Part shown: positions 12,301 through 24,639 of the stretch, one piece after another
Layout: each line of letters opens with the position of its first letter
Numbering within the stretch: position 1 is the stretch's first letter
Assembly: GCA_025266875.1 (NCBI GenBank)
Contig: JALLLT010000003.1
Coordinates: forward strand, 682,001 to 746,000
Source: Fennellomyces sp. T-0311
Taxonomy: Eukaryota; Mucoromycota; Mucoromycetes; Mucorales; Lichtheimiaceae
Direction of reading: 5' to 3'
DNA length: 64,000 bases
Notes under the pieces: generated by a model
Database searches by the model: none
Seen by the model: the letters and a program-made list of their open reading frames with translations, nothing else
Told to the model about the DNA's origin: nothing
Position numbers and translations under genes: made by a program

Positions 12301-13360
12301 ATGAACGTAAATGGACATACAGCAATTCTTGGGAAATAAATATGGCTCTGAAGGGAGGATGCTCATCGGTGAAATTGACCAGATATAGGCAAGTAGTTAA
12401 ATATAGGAGAAGGTCAATGCTACGTTTCGCGGGAAAGAATGTTCTACCTTTTTTTTTGTCGTGAGTTATGACCAGCACAACGGATCGTCGACGGGAAGTT
12501 TACGTAATGGCATTGGCAAAGGAGACACGTCCCTTCTTTTCTTACACCCCCAAAAAAGATCAGTTGAGATAATTGGCAGGGGGTGGGATCTTGCCAAATA
12601 TGAAAGCTATTTTAACCATGGTACATCTACATTTAGGTTGATGATCTAAGTACGCTGTTACAAGATACATTAAGATAAGGCCACTCAGCTTTCTTCTGAA
12701 ACGGAGTGGGCTGGGGGTTACGGATATGTCGCACAATCTAAAGTGTGCAAACAAGATCTCGATACACCAGTAGCTTAACTATCTGGATCCCAAATGAAAC
12801 TCTATCATTTGTTACCAAATATATAGCAAGTGCGATAGTACCTACCTCTTCTTAACATTTTTTCTGTTTGATCGCATGAGTATTTGTTTGTATGACGCAA
12901 GATAGGGTTTCAACCTTGCATGGGAAGTAATCCATTTGGGTGGGGGGAGCAAGCAAACAAGAGAGCGAGAGGGTCAGATCGAATACACTGTTGATGGGAA
13001 AAACTGTAGATTGCTGAATTCCTGTCCCCACGTGGTTCCTGTCTTGGACAGTGACACGGTGTTCGAAGGGTTGTCAACATGACCATCAAGAACCAAGATG
13101 CGCTGCCACCAATATACGTTACACCGGGCGAATGGCGTTACATGTGAAGGTCGGTGCGGGATGAAGGTTGCGCCCCACGGAAGAGAAAACCACCAGCCAG
13201 AACTAGAAAGGGCCATTTGCAATGTCGTTGATTTTGTCACACGCCAAATCACACATCTGCTCCCCTCGATGCCGGATAAGAATCCCGGGAAAAAATATAA
13301 ACATCTCTCTCTTTCCTCTTTTCTTTTTTCCTTCCCTTCTCTTCCACCCTGTTTTCCAAC
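9305..13360. other. Gene-free AT-rich stretch
   Basis: The left 400 bp are probably the promoter and 5' leader of the bZIP gene, and the right 400 bp the promoter of the GATA gene. That right part has an A-rich TATA-like sequence near 13288 and a pyrimidine tract at 13301-13350 just before the ATG. The middle 3 kb holds no recognisable gene. The longest open frame (9809-10234 plus, 141 codons) has no family motif that I recognise and no splice partners; it may be chance or a decayed repeat. Confidence 0.5.
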
Positions 13361-14495
13361 ATGTGTCCGGCTTCGCAGAGGTAAGCTCGGCTTCGACATA
13401 ACTGGCAATTCCGTGCATAAGATTAAGATTCTCATACATTTTTTTTTTCGCAAATACGCAGCGATGAAGGGCTACATCTTCCTCCTATATCGGTAATCGA
13501 CGATTTCTTACCCAGTCGCACCTGGCAACCACAGTTACCGCCTTCTCCATGGACGCCATTGTCGCATAGTTCTCCCTTTCAACCTGTCATCACGCCATCT
13601 TCCTCCAGTCTGCATTCGCCGCCACCAACTTCATCATCCTCCGTTCCCGTCCGTTCTGGCTATAGTCCGCCCATACATCATGACATTGATCAAGTAAATG
13701 TCGCCGCCTCCTTTCCATCCCAATCTTTTTGAATGCTTATATTTTTTGTAGATCATTCAGCACTGCCACTATCTGTGTGAAAATATTCAACAGCGGAAAA
13801 GCCAGTGGACGGATGATGACGATCCAAAACCGTGGTTAGATGACATGATTGGTCGAGCCAATGAGGTGCTTAATGCCTTATTGCGGCTGAGGAAGCAACA
13901 ATTGCGGCCGCACATGGACCCTATTAGGGTAAAGATTAAAATAAGCTCAGAGAGAGTGTGTTTGTGTACGTACGCGTGCTCGTTTTAATCCTGAATTTTT
14001 TATACTACAATAGACCGACCGACCAACAACAACGCTATCATCACCTCCCTCAACGACGACGGCAGCATGGCATACTGGTACATTGTCACTAACTAAATTA
14101 CGACAACGGCGACGTGGTGTAAGAATTAATAGCTATAATGATTTTACTCCTTAACATTTTAAGAGCTAAAGTAATCATTTACAGAAAAGCGCAACGTTTC
14201 AAGGCCGGTGTCATTCATGTAATATTTCAGAGACACCCGAATGGCGACGAGGACCGGACGGTGCTCGGACCCTTTGCAATGCATGTGGGCTACGTATGTT
14301 GATTCTCTTCTATAATTATCCAAGCTGTGTGGAGAACAAATAACATTGAGCATATTTGTAAATATAGACTACGCAAAACTAACGAGGAAAAAAGCACAGC
14401 AACAACAGCAGCAACTGCAACAGCAACAACAGCAACAACAACAACAACAGCAACAACAACTTCATCATAGCACCATGCCTTCATCGTACCGATGA
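13361..14495 (+). CDS. nsdD: GATA-type zinc finger transcription factor, NsdD-like
   Basis: There are six exons: 13361-13380, 13462-13693, 13752-13928, 14014-14118, 14185-14293 and 14368-14495, giving 256 residues. The finger is C-terminal: CHSC, 18 residues, CNAC, then [12 protein letters not shown] Cx2C-x18-Cx2C finger with [12 protein letters not shown] is the form found in NsdD/SUB-1 regulators of sexual development in ascomycetes. An intron splits the finger after CGL. The N-terminal half is Pro/Ser-rich ([13 protein letters not shown]) and is followed by a helical segment ([19 protein letters not shown]) matching the conserved region before the finger in NsdD. A poly-Gln tail encoded by CAA/CAG repeats (about 14397-14460) ends the protein. 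The first exon codes only MCPASQ. No single open frame spans the gene, so naive callers would miss it. Confidence 0.88.
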
Positions 14496-14792
14496 TTTAC
14501 CTTCACCGTATGCCCGTGTAATTAATCATTTTTCATTCAACTACAAAGACCACCAAAACACACTTTCTTTTTTCTTTTTCTTTCGAATACATCACGCGTC
14601 GCTGCGGGACACATGGCCTGGTTTGCAGCATCTGCTCCTGATTTGGAATTTGATCCTCGTGATTAACCAGTAACCGATTGACAGCTGTATCGCACTAATA
14701 GCGCATGATTAAAAAGATTTCATTGTTATGCTATCCTGCCATACAAGATCTGATCATCATGAAACAAGATTTTGCTTTTATCATTGTGCATC

Positions 14793-16692
14793 TCACTCCG
14801 CTACACTCCTCCGTCGATCTTTTGCTACCGTCGATGCCTTGCGCGTGTGAGTGCTCGCGGACGACGAATTGCTGTCGGCAGTTTTGAAGAGCTTCATCTG
14901 CTCGTTAACGTCCTCGAGCATCTCCAACGCCATCTGGTATATTTCAGTGCCTTCCTTGTTGTACATGAGCGAGTTAGTCAGCATCAGCACAATGTCGCGT
15001 TCAAACTCGACAGTGGTCTTTATCACCTATAAATAAAAATCCATATTACGACATGTACACACTTTTTTCTCATGCTCACGTTACCCCATCTCTGATTCTG
15101 TTCTTGATGGTCTTGAGATCCATTGGGTGTCTAACAACATCGTAGTACAAAGGTGCAGTTGCTTCCTTGATTGGGTTCATAAACATTGCCCCATTTTTGT
15201 GATTTGCTATTTCGCGCCAGAGCAGATTGATGTTCTTTTGCCAAGACTTTTGCTGACGCTGCTCATCTTTGCTTCGCCGTTTATCGGAAGAAGATGTGGG
15301 GGTTGGTGCGTTACTCTCGCTACCCGTTACACTCTCATTGCCCTCGGCATCAGCGCTCACCGACAGGGGTGCTTCAGGTGACTTTGTGTTGATCGCTTCA
15401 GGAGATTTAGGCTCTAATTGTTAGGTAGTAAATTAGGATATCTCTTTTTAATTTCAGTAATTCTTTCCCCCCGTGCTAAGCTTGCTAGTTCTCCCCCAAT
15501 TGTTGGTTAAACCCACCTGACGCTTGTTCACGTTGCGCTTCATCGAATTGCTCTTGACTTTTACTTTGATATTTCGTTTCTATCCGAGAATATTCGCCGT
15601 GAATTTCCCATCCCATTTATCCTTCATCATCTTCATTACCCTTAGTAGGCTCCTCAACACGTTGCCGCTTGGATGCCGGCTCTTCCTCCATCTCAGAATC
15701 GTCCACTTTGCGTTTTTCTCCTTCGACATGTGATGCGTCTTGTTCTTCGATTGCTTCCTGCGGCTGCTCGATCGGACCATCTGCAGGATATACCGATGAC
15801 ATAGCCGTCTCCAGCGCAGATTGATAGCTTGTGTCGGATTGCGGCGATGTGCTCATTGCAGGTGTTTCTGGTCGTGGTTCAATTGCAGTCTCAGAGATCA
15901 CTGGTACCGTAGTAATGTGCGGTTCGGCCTGAAGAGCCTGTTCAGGTGTCGCTTCTTCGGGAGCAGCCGCCACCAGACTGATCTCAGGTTCTCGTACATC
16001 GATAGAGATTGGTTCGTTTTCAGGGAGTACAGGTGTCAAATTCTTTTCTTCCGTTGGTACCACCTCTGGTATTACTGCAGACTCGACGGGTTTCTGGTCA
16101 TTCTGGGTATCTTTTTCTGTATTTATGGGCTGCTTTTGGTCTTGCTCAGGTGGTTGTTGTGTTGATGACTGTTGCTGTGGTAACTGTTGTGCTGGGACTT
16201 GACTTGCAAGTTTCGCGTCCCATTTTCCAGACCGAATCTCTTCAAGTTCGCCAACTAGCTGCATGAACTTGTCATCGTCTTCTTTGATTGCGCGTTTTAA
16301 TTCATCCATTCGTTGCATATATAATTGTCGGGCCAGCTTTACTACTGGTGGCATGTCCTGTGCCGTTGTTGCCGCTTTTGTCTGTCGCCTACAATATTCC
16401 TATGTCAATTCCTTTTTTTTTTGCTGAATCGACTTGTCTATTACTTTTCCGTTTCAAGATCTTCAATTAAGAGGTAGTATTGTAATGAACAATTCTAAAT
16501 CTAGATCAGTTAATCTGCGCAAAAGATTCGGTGAGGGCCTACTTTTTGATTAAAAAATTCTGGCTGTCGATTCAACATGCTGTGTTGCCTCAGATTCCGT
16601 GCAATTTGAAACCAATTGTCTTCGCCAAACTTGTAGACAGCTTGCGCCAAGAGCAGTTTCTCAAGTACAGTCCATTCTGCAGTCGATGTCAT
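14793..16692 (-). CDS. BRD8: Bromodomain subunit of the NuA4/TIP60 histone acetyltransferase (BRD8/Bdc1-like)
   Basis: There are six exons: 16692-16543, 16494-16445, 16388-15640, 15579-15517, 15413-15085 and 15026-14793, giving 524 residues, all in phase. The N-terminal block (EWTVLEKLLLAQAVYKFGEDNW ... QPEFFNQK ... CSLQYYLLIEDLETEK) matches the BRD8/Bdc1 N-terminus. A coiled coil with MDELKRAIKEDDDKFMQL follows, then a Gln/Pro/Glu-rich linker with a KR-rich nuclear signal. The bromodomain is C-terminal: LLWREIANHKNGAMF, then PLYYDVVRHPMDLKTIK, then LMLTNSLMYNKEGTEIY. The acetyl-lysine-contacting Asn is represented by MYN. The 50-nt second exon supplies exactly the conserved QYYLLIEDLE motif. 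Fission yeast Bdc1 is the nearest known relative; Saccharomyces lacks an obvious one. Confidence 0.88.
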
Positions 16693-17950
16693 GTTCGTCT
16701 CAACGTGAAGCAAAAACGGCGCGTTTAGTTCTTTTGCATCTAATTGGAAGTCAGAAATTCATGTGTGTTGGTATGACATCAATCTACGTAGTCAAGTAGC
16801 AAATGTCATTGGGAGCAAGAAAGCTGCATGACACGCAAATATGCGATTGATTGATGATTTTTGCTCCGTGTATGTATATAATATCAGGAAAATGTGGGCT
16901 CATATTGACCGGTCTTCTTCCAGTAGACGGATGAAAGGACTCCCGTCGTGGCTAATGTTAAAAAATAGGTCTCCTGTCTTATTCTAGTTCCGCAAGGTAG
17001 TCTTGGATATAATCACGGTGTTCGGGAATTAAGTACGTCCGATGTGCAGTAATAGGAAGGACTTTCCTCTTGGGGAAGAAACACAATGGGGAACAACTGA
17101 TATATCACAATTGTCTGTATATGATGCTTCCACAAAAATATAAAAATAGTTTGATCTGTTAAACCCCGGCTATTTTCCAGTGACCACTGTAATAATATAT
17201 GTTGAACCCTGTAAAGATCGGGTGCATTTGATACAAAAGAGGATTTTCCCGATCTTTCATTGTCGCAGTGCTCGCCGTGTTCCGCATATGCTGAAAGTGC
17301 ATTGCTGCTGTGATAGCACGCCATATGGCTCGTATATGTGAATCACCCATAAAGCTAAAGCTTTTCCTCTGCTCTTACATATACCAGCAAAGTATATGTA
17401 AAGAGGCGGGAAGGCGATGATGGCGGAGATGCATTTTTCTATACTTTGCACATCAACTTGGCACTGACACTGCGGCTTGCCTTTCGTGGAGATATAAGGA
17501 TCATGCGTGCGGGACAATGGTAACTTGAACATAGTATCTTTTACTTTATTTGGTCTACCGCTATCAGCACTGTATCTCGTCGTTATCACCCTACAGTTGA
17601 CTTGTAAGCCACCAACAATGACAGCCAGATACTGGATTTTTCTTTGTGATTGGGAAGGCTCGAATTAGGAGATCCCGAATTTCTAATTTCGGAGTAGATT
17701 ATTTTCGTCTTTGAGAAGCACAATAAAACTATCAGAAGATGCTCTTTTCCATATACAACTCCTCTAGTGAATTAGCCACTTTATCCATAGTATCCGGTTA
17801 TCATGATATATCTTGTCGTGGCCCCTGTGCCGTTGCTTCACAACTTGTCTGTCTTCTATATTTTCTCGACAAGGACCTTTGCAATTAGTGATCTCGCGAT
17901 CGTTGCGTCTGGAATCGTTGTTGCGCGTGGCCAAGCGTTAAAGGATGATT
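16693..17950. other. Intergenic, nothing recognised
   Basis: The first few hundred bases should be the promoter of the bromodomain gene. Open frames up to about 110 codons exist on the minus strand (17257-17589), but none carries a motif I recognise or splices into a neighbour. Confidence 0.4.
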
Positions 17951-18776
17951 TATAGTGGATGTATGAAATTAGGATGAAATGGTATAGAAATTACAACAGA
18001 AGTGCTTAAACAGGAAGTATATATGTTAAGGCTCGTCGGCCAGTTCTCCAGCTGAATCTCCGTTTGGGATGTTGAGTGTAATATGCATATTGTCACCTTC
18101 GAAAATACGTCTGATAGCATCCTCATCCCGTATAATTGCATTGGAATGCTGCTCGCGTAGTTCGCCATCCACGGATTCCTGTCCTCTAATAGCTTCTGTA
18201 ACATGCTTAATGTTAGGCATTATCATACATTATACTTGTATGCTGTGTTACTTGCCTGTAAGCGGACCATAAGCTCGAAGACTTGATACCAATTGTGTTG
18301 TTCGCTGTAACCAAGTGGAATAAGAGCTGTTCGCTGTCCTTCCAACACAAAACCCTTGCTTAGCGTGACGTACAGAACGGACAGTGTAAGAATGTGTCTG
18401 ATGGAATGGATATACAAGGCCTTGAAACGCGTCAAAGTCGAGAAGCTAGCATTCAAGATTCTTCTAGGTATTTCCGTATGTGGGCTGCATATTCTCTTTC
18501 AAACCTCTTGATGACGACTTAATATTACGCGCTCTTCTTCCATCGCGCCAGTGTGTATGAAATACACAATTCCATCAGCGAAGTTTGAAGTCGCCGAGCG
18601 GGAAAGGGATGCAGAGACGGAACCAGCCTGTCAACTTCGTGCGGTTGCTTCACCCCTACACAATAATTATTAGCTTTTTCCTGTGGTGCCTTTTTCATAT
18701 CGTAGTAGTTACCATTCGAAATGGATATTTTGAAAATGGTCTTCGAAGCAAGAGAGTATTGGGACCAACCGAACAG
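17951..18776 (-). repeat. Left arm of a ~0.8 kb inverted repeat
   Basis: This sequence recurs in reverse complement at 22404-23208 with only scattered substitutions. For example, a 77-codon stretch (18456-18223 against 22702-22935) differs at two residues. At the inner end the left arm has about 22 extra bases (18732-18753) that the right arm lacks. Homology stops at TGTTCGGT on the inner side and near CTATA on the outer side. Confidence 0.9.
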
Positions 18777-19390
18777 AGGAAAAGGTGCGCTCGTGATTTG
18801 AAAACACAGCTGTCCGTCGAAAACACTTCGATGCATAGTCCAAAAGGACATGATTGATGGCCAGGTAAAAACTACGCTTTTGGGCGGTGATGGTGTTGGA
18901 GTCCAACGGAGCGAACACCGAATCATCGAGACTATGGCAGCTGTTATATGACAGCGCCCCCTGGAACTCCTTCAAGCACTCAGGGTATCTTTTAAGCGAT
19001 GTCCGCTAGCGTTGTACTACCTTACTCGTCTCATCAAGGGCTTTAGCACTTTGGACACGCAGGCTATACATGCTTGGCAGCCGTTCCATTACCATGTCTG
19101 GTAAACTTGGGAGTGTCTTGTGGTCGGACTCTGAGAGTTAATGTCGCATCAAATATACGTGTTCGCTTCCCTTTGCTTATCAGGTTCTGCAAATGGAATT
19201 GCCAGTAAGATCCCTAAATGTCTCTCAACTCGTTCATAAAGTATACATTATCACTGCCAAAATCATCCACGTGCTTTTCGGAAGATGATAAGTGGTTTTC
19301 AAAGTGTTCTTCAAGAGCTTTAACTGTCGAAGCAAGGTGGTCATAAAGCATGGACGCAAAAGCGGTTGAATACTGGAGATTTGGCTACAA
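17951..19390 (-). CDS. Unidentified multi-exon gene; 3' part duplicated in inverted orientation
   Basis: Several minus-strand segments have protein-like composition and plausible splice sites, but I could not join them into one model. They are about 19385-19215 (FASMLYDHLASTVKALEEHF, helical), 19135-19030 (LPDMVMERLPSMYSLRVQSAKALDETSK, then GT), 19000-18880 (YPECLKEFQGALSYNSCHSL), and inside the repeat arm 18456-18250 (GFVLEGQRTALIPLGYSEQHNWYQ). The last exon runs from about 18197 to 18027 and ends GDSAGELADEP then stop. The penultimate exon leaves by a GT or GC donor near 18250. The helical N-terminal part faintly recalls Atg17-type autophagy scaffolds, but that is a guess. It may be a real gene disturbed by the neighbouring retroelement, or a relic. 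Confidence 0.35.
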
Positions 19391-22300
19391 ATACATTAAC
19401 AACACATCGGGTCCACTTCCACTACAGAGAAAACTACCTACTTTTTTAATGTATCGTCTGTGACAATTCAGAATCTACAGTAGAAGTGAATAAATAGGTG
19501 CAGATGATCGACTATTGAGAGGTAGCGCTTTACTTGCTGTCAGGTTTTTTGTCTCTTTCGATTTTGCTTCTTGGGTAGAATCAGCTCTGTCAGGGATACC
19601 ATGTCAACGAAAAAAATACCGACCTGCTAGTACAACCTTACCATGCACGACTACTCGGTGGTCATACAGATTGCGTCTGTTCTTCTTGCTGGCAGATGCG
19701 GGTTTCTGCTGGAAGCAGATATGGCAACAGCTGACGACTTTTACATTCTTCATAGTCTCCGCGCAACAACAATGGTCTCAATGCAACAATCTTCTAGTCC
19801 CCCCCCCAAAAAAAATAGGAAAAATAAAAGACTGTTGCGCAGAAACTAAAATTCATAGCGTTGAAACAGTTGTTGTTGCATGGAGACTTGCGTTGAAACG
19901 ATCATTGTTGCGCAGAGCGCTTAACCACATCTCCGGCCAAAGTCGCTTACCGCTCGTGATACCGAGCTGCAGAAGCTTTGAGGCCTATTTTACATAAACA
20001 GGTTAACAAATGGTTAGAAGCTGGTGTGAACGCTGAATCTCCCACTTACACACCGGTCAATAGCGGTTTGACATGCGTTCCTAAGCATGACCCTACTAGG
20101 GTGAACCAATCGCCTATCGGTGGTGCATGAACGTGCGGCACATTTACGCCATGTTAGATGATTACTTCTTCTCTATGCGTGGCGTATCGTCCATCTTCTC
20201 CTCTTTATCGGGTAACACAATGTTTAGCGTTTGTAATGTCACCACTACTTTCAATACCATGCCTGTTTTTCCAGAGGATGGGTTCAAGCTTGGCATGATC
20301 GTCGATAAGACTGTTATATCTGGAAGTGCGCCTGTTTTAGATTAAAAATCCTTCCGCAACAATGGAGTGCCTTGTTCACTAAGCTGACTCATGACCTTCC
20401 ATTTGTGCAAACATATCTTGATGATTGTACTGTGGCATCGCCAGACCTGGAGATACGTAAAAGAACGTTAGCATTTTGATTCAACGATTGACATCTCTAT
20501 GAACCTTACCTTAAATAGGAAGAAGTGTCATTTTGCGCAAAAGTGTGTTTACTTGTCAGGATACCAGTTTTTGGCTTAGGCCCTCGAAAAGTCTCCAACG
20601 TTCTTGATTGGCCCCGGCCTCAGACCGGTCGTGATGTGCAAAGCTTCCTGGACTTATGCAATTTCTTTCACTCCTTTTTGCCTCGCGCTGCAGAGTTGAT
20701 GCGGCCACTCCGTCGATTGGAGAAACGATCGTTCATTTGACGGCCTTTGGACTATGAAGGATACGGAAGCTTTCGAACGGTTGAAAGAGGTATTTTCACG
20801 AGCTCCAGTTATTAGCCGTGTAGACACCCAGCATAATTTTCATCTTATAACAGACACTAACAACACTTCCATCGGGGGATGCCTTTCCAAGTCATAAACA
20901 ACCAATATCGTTACATTGATTTCATGGCCTGAGCACTCCTGGTGAATCCCGTTACGGAATGACAAAACGCGAAATGTCTGCAATCGTATACTACCTGTAG
21001 AAATGGAGGCAGTGGCTACGGGGTTCACGTAAACCTTGTACGGTTTATACCGACCATCGCGCGTTTACCTTTCTTCACACTCAACCCGTCGTCAACGCCA
21101 TGATGGTTAACTGGCACGATGGGATAAGCAAGTTTTCGTTTAAGGTAGTGCACATTCCTGACATTCAGAATTTGCTGCCTGATTACTTGAGTCATTTGTT
21201 CTCGGAACCGCTGGACAGCGATAGCAAAAAGAAAACCCTAGACAACCAGGATAGAAACTCTTCAACAAGGCGCACAGCCACCTGTGTTACGCATGAGTCA
21301 AGTGACCAACACTGCTGACATGATTACATCGCCAGAGGGCGCACGTGCTGATCTATTGTAGGAGACTCATCTCGTAGGTCACTTCGGCACAGACGCTATT
21401 GTCAATGCTATTCACGAAGATGGCCTTCATGTAACTGACATACGCAAGGATGCACTTAATACAATGGCCAAACACCTTGATTGCCAGCGCTTTAACATTG
21501 GGAAACACGGTTACCATCCTTTGAAACATGTGATTGCTAACAGACCTGGTGGCCACTAGGCTATGAACTTTAGGATCGCTTGGCATCGTTTCTGACAGCG
21601 GGAATGGTTATACTGGACATATTCACACGTTTCGTGGTTCTTCGAACCATACCTTACAAATATCCTTCTACTATTGCACGCACCTTAGTTGATATTTTCT
21701 CTTTGCTGGACTACCCTATGGTCCCTACACATGATTGGGGTACGGAATTTCACAATTTCCTTATGCAAGCTTCTTGCTAAAGCATCAGGATATAAGTTAC
21801 GCGTATCATCCAAAGAGCACACACGCGGTAACGGTGCTACCGAGAAGACTGTGAGCATTGCAAAGCAGACCATCATCAAACGCTTACAAGGGAAAGCTGC
21901 GGAGTGGGATATGTTCGTCGGCAGCACACAACTTGCCATGAATTGTCGTCACGCAAAAATACATAGTTCTCGTCCTTTCAGTGTGATGCTTGGCCGTAAA
22001 CCTAATGGCTTTCAGGAGTATTCTGGTGTTCAGCGGTACGACCTCTACTTATTCGAAGGATACCAAGGCTTTGATGCAACACATCACGAACTGGGAAAAA
22101 GGCTATTATTCCTGCTCTCAGTGCACGCATGAATGTTGTACGAGCTCTGGAGAAGAGTACGTTTGACTGTCAGAACCACATTATTGATGGCTTTCCTATT
22201 GGTAGTAACGTCATGGTCAAAAACACTGCGCGAGCGGCTAAGACTGATCCTCGTTATGTTGGGCCTTGCACTGTCTATGGTCTTACCAAAGGTGATAGTT

Positions 22301-22403
22301 ATGCTCTTCCCGATATTACTAGGGAATTGCTCGCAAGAAACGTTTCACCTTCGCATATTAAGGCAATCTCGCCGGATACTACTGTACAATCCGAAAACAC
22401 ATA
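18777..22403 (+). mobile_element. Decayed Ty3/gypsy retrotransposon pol between inverted repeat arms
   Basis: Plus-strand pieces in shifting frames give the gypsy order. Reverse transcriptase begins about 19930 (RPILHKQVNKWLEAGV) with MPVFPEDGFKLGMIVDKT near 20260 and the catalytic YLDDCTVA box near 20413, followed by LDWPRPQTGRDVQSFL. RNase H is near 20840 (FHLITDTNN, ending in a stop after GGCLSKS). Integrase runs about 21360-22130 (HFGTDAIVNAI, DIFTRFVVLRTIP, then GNGATEKTVSIAKQTI), with a C-terminal module to 22380 (DPRYVGPCTVYGLTKGDSYAL). Stops and frameshifts break every domain, so it cannot move itself. No gag and no direct LTR pair were found. The first 1.1 kb of the interval (18777 to ~19890) is not retroelement-like. 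Confidence 0.85.
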
Positions 22404-23208
22404 CTGTTCGGTCGGTACCAATACTCAAAATATCCATTTCGAATGGTAACTACTACGATATGAAAAAGGCACCACAGGAAAAAGCTAATAATTATTGTGT
22501 AGGGGTGAAGCAACCGCACGAAGTTGACAGGCTGGTTCCGTCTCTGCATCCCTTTCCCGCTCGGCGACTTCAAACTTCGCTGATGGAATTGTGTATTTCA
22601 TACACACTGGCGCGATGGAAGAAGAGCGCGTAATATTAAGTCGTCATCAAGGGGTTTGAAAGAGAATATGCAGCCCACATACGGAAATACCTAGAAGAAT
22701 CTTGAATGCTAGCTTCTCGACTTTGACGCGTTTCAAGGCCTTGTATATCCATTCCATCAGACACACTCTTACACTGTCCGTTCTGTACGTCACGCTAAGC
22801 AAGGGTTTTGTGTTGGAAGGACAGCGAACAGCTCTTATTCCACTTGGTTACAGCGAACAACACAATTGGTATCAAGTCTTCGAGCTTATGGTCCGCTTAC
22901 AGGCAAGTAACACAGCATACAAGTGTAATGTATGATAATGCCTAACATTAAGCATGTTACAGAAGCTATTAGAGGAACAGGAATCCGTGGATGGCGAACT
23001 ACGCGAGCAGCATTCCAGTGCGATTATACGGGATGAGGATACTATCAGACGTATTTTCGAAGGTGACAATATGCATATTACACTCAACATCCGAAACGGA
23101 GATTCAGCTGGAGAACTGGCCGACGAGCCTTAACATATATACTTCCTGTTTAAGCACTTCTGTTGTAATTTCTATGACATTTCTCTCTGTGTCCATGCAT
23201 CCGCTATA
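22404..23208 (+). repeat. Right arm of the ~0.8 kb inverted repeat
   Basis: This is the reverse complement of 17951-18776 and starts directly after the integrase C-terminal coding sequence of the gypsy relic. Within it, the exon that ends the left-arm gene carries an extra A (AGAGGAACAGG against AGAGGACAGG), which shifts the frame. This arm is therefore the non-functional copy, and the left arm looks like the source. Confidence 0.9.
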
Positions 23209-24639
23209 CGAGCTTGTAGTGAGTTTAATTGTTGCATCAGAAGCTTGAGTAAGCAATATTATCTTAACTCTTGTACGTACTATGTAATTAAGAAAAAAAT
23301 ATAAACAGAAAGGAAAAATACATATTACCTAACGCTGGATGACTTTATGACATGCAAGCAAGTAAACATAATCCTATATACATACGCGTCCTCTAGACCG
23401 ACCTGCTTTTTTACACCATTACTGTTTTTTTTTTCAAGCATGGAATCCTACTCTCTTCGTAATATTCAAAGAAACATACGTACCACAAAGGGGCGACCTA
23501 ATACCTATAGGAGCAGGTCCAATACCTGCCAGCAATAAATTATAACTTTTGTACTATATACGTATGCGGACAAATAGAATAGCAATAGTTAAATGTACAT
23601 ACTGTATCTGTCAACTAAGGCCCACATTGACGATTGAATGGTCCCTCCCCGTTCACGCGTACCAATTCATCAAATATGTCGACTTCAACTACATTCATGC
23701 GTTTATGTCAATCTATAAGTGCCTGTGTAACATTGGGCATAAACGAGAAGGCACAGCAACTGTGTACATCGATGATATTCCTAAAAACAGGTCATGCAAA
23801 TATTAGGCGCAGTATTACTGTCACATCAGTGGTAATCCAAGACGAACTGGGCCGGACGAATCACTCAAGTCACTATATCCACTGGTGACATACTTTTTTT
23901 TTATCAAAGGCAAGAGTGCTGCGCTCAGATCCTGAAGTTCAAAATGATGATACAGCAAGTGAAAATTCTGTTGCTTAGCGGAGCACCGCACTGTTGGGAG
24001 TCTTTCCCTTCGTCGCTCCTTTAGTACGGAATGGCTAGTAGCTGCGGCGAACGTAAGCCGGTTAGAATAGGAGAGGATTCCTCCTGGGGCATGGGCTCTT
24101 CGCGCCAAGCCAAAAAAAAAATTCTGTTGCAAAGTGTTATTTAAATAATAAGTAACCATAACTTCATAGTGCCATGATATATGCTTTTATATTTGTTGGT
24201 AGTTAAAGAGATAAGGGAACAAGGTTTCGAGAGCCTAGGGGAAGGAGACAAGCAGCCGTGAACGGGCACATGACTACGCGTAAAGAGACGATGATGTACA
24301 GTACACTACGCAGATATACTGCCAAAGCACAAGCAAGGTTCAACGGCAGATTTGCGAATATCAGAACTATCAGACTTTGTAGACGGAGCCAAAGAGAATT
24401 TTATTTTACATATGTACATATGTTTTACGTGGCTGCTGCTCGAGGTCATGTTAACGTACCAGGAAGGGTAGCCCATTCACTTGAACACATCGTTGTCAGT
24501 TCCCGTTGCTGTAAATGTCACCCAGTACGAGTGCAGCTGAAATACAAGCAGAAACGACAAAGCGAAGCCTGACAGTTAAAATATCATAAGATGATGAAGA
24601 AATATACGGTATCTCAGTCAAGAGTATCACATTATATGT
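23209..24639. other. Intergenic, nothing recognised
   Basis: Open frames here reach at most 112 codons, and I see no domain motif or convincing splice pair. The stretch sits between two retroelement relics and may itself be old repeat DNA. Confidence 0.4.

Noticed and set aside
17951..23208. Inverted arms as terminal inverted repeats of a DNA transposon
   Set aside because: No transposase-like sequence lies between them, the interior is retroelement pol, and the outer ends show no obvious target duplication. The left arm also continues into coding-like sequence beyond its inner end.
22404..23208. Right arm as the 3' LTR of the gypsy element
   Set aside because: The only other copy is in the opposite orientation and no direct copy lies upstream. 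There is no clear polypurine tract before it, and the arm contains exon-like sequence with an intron.
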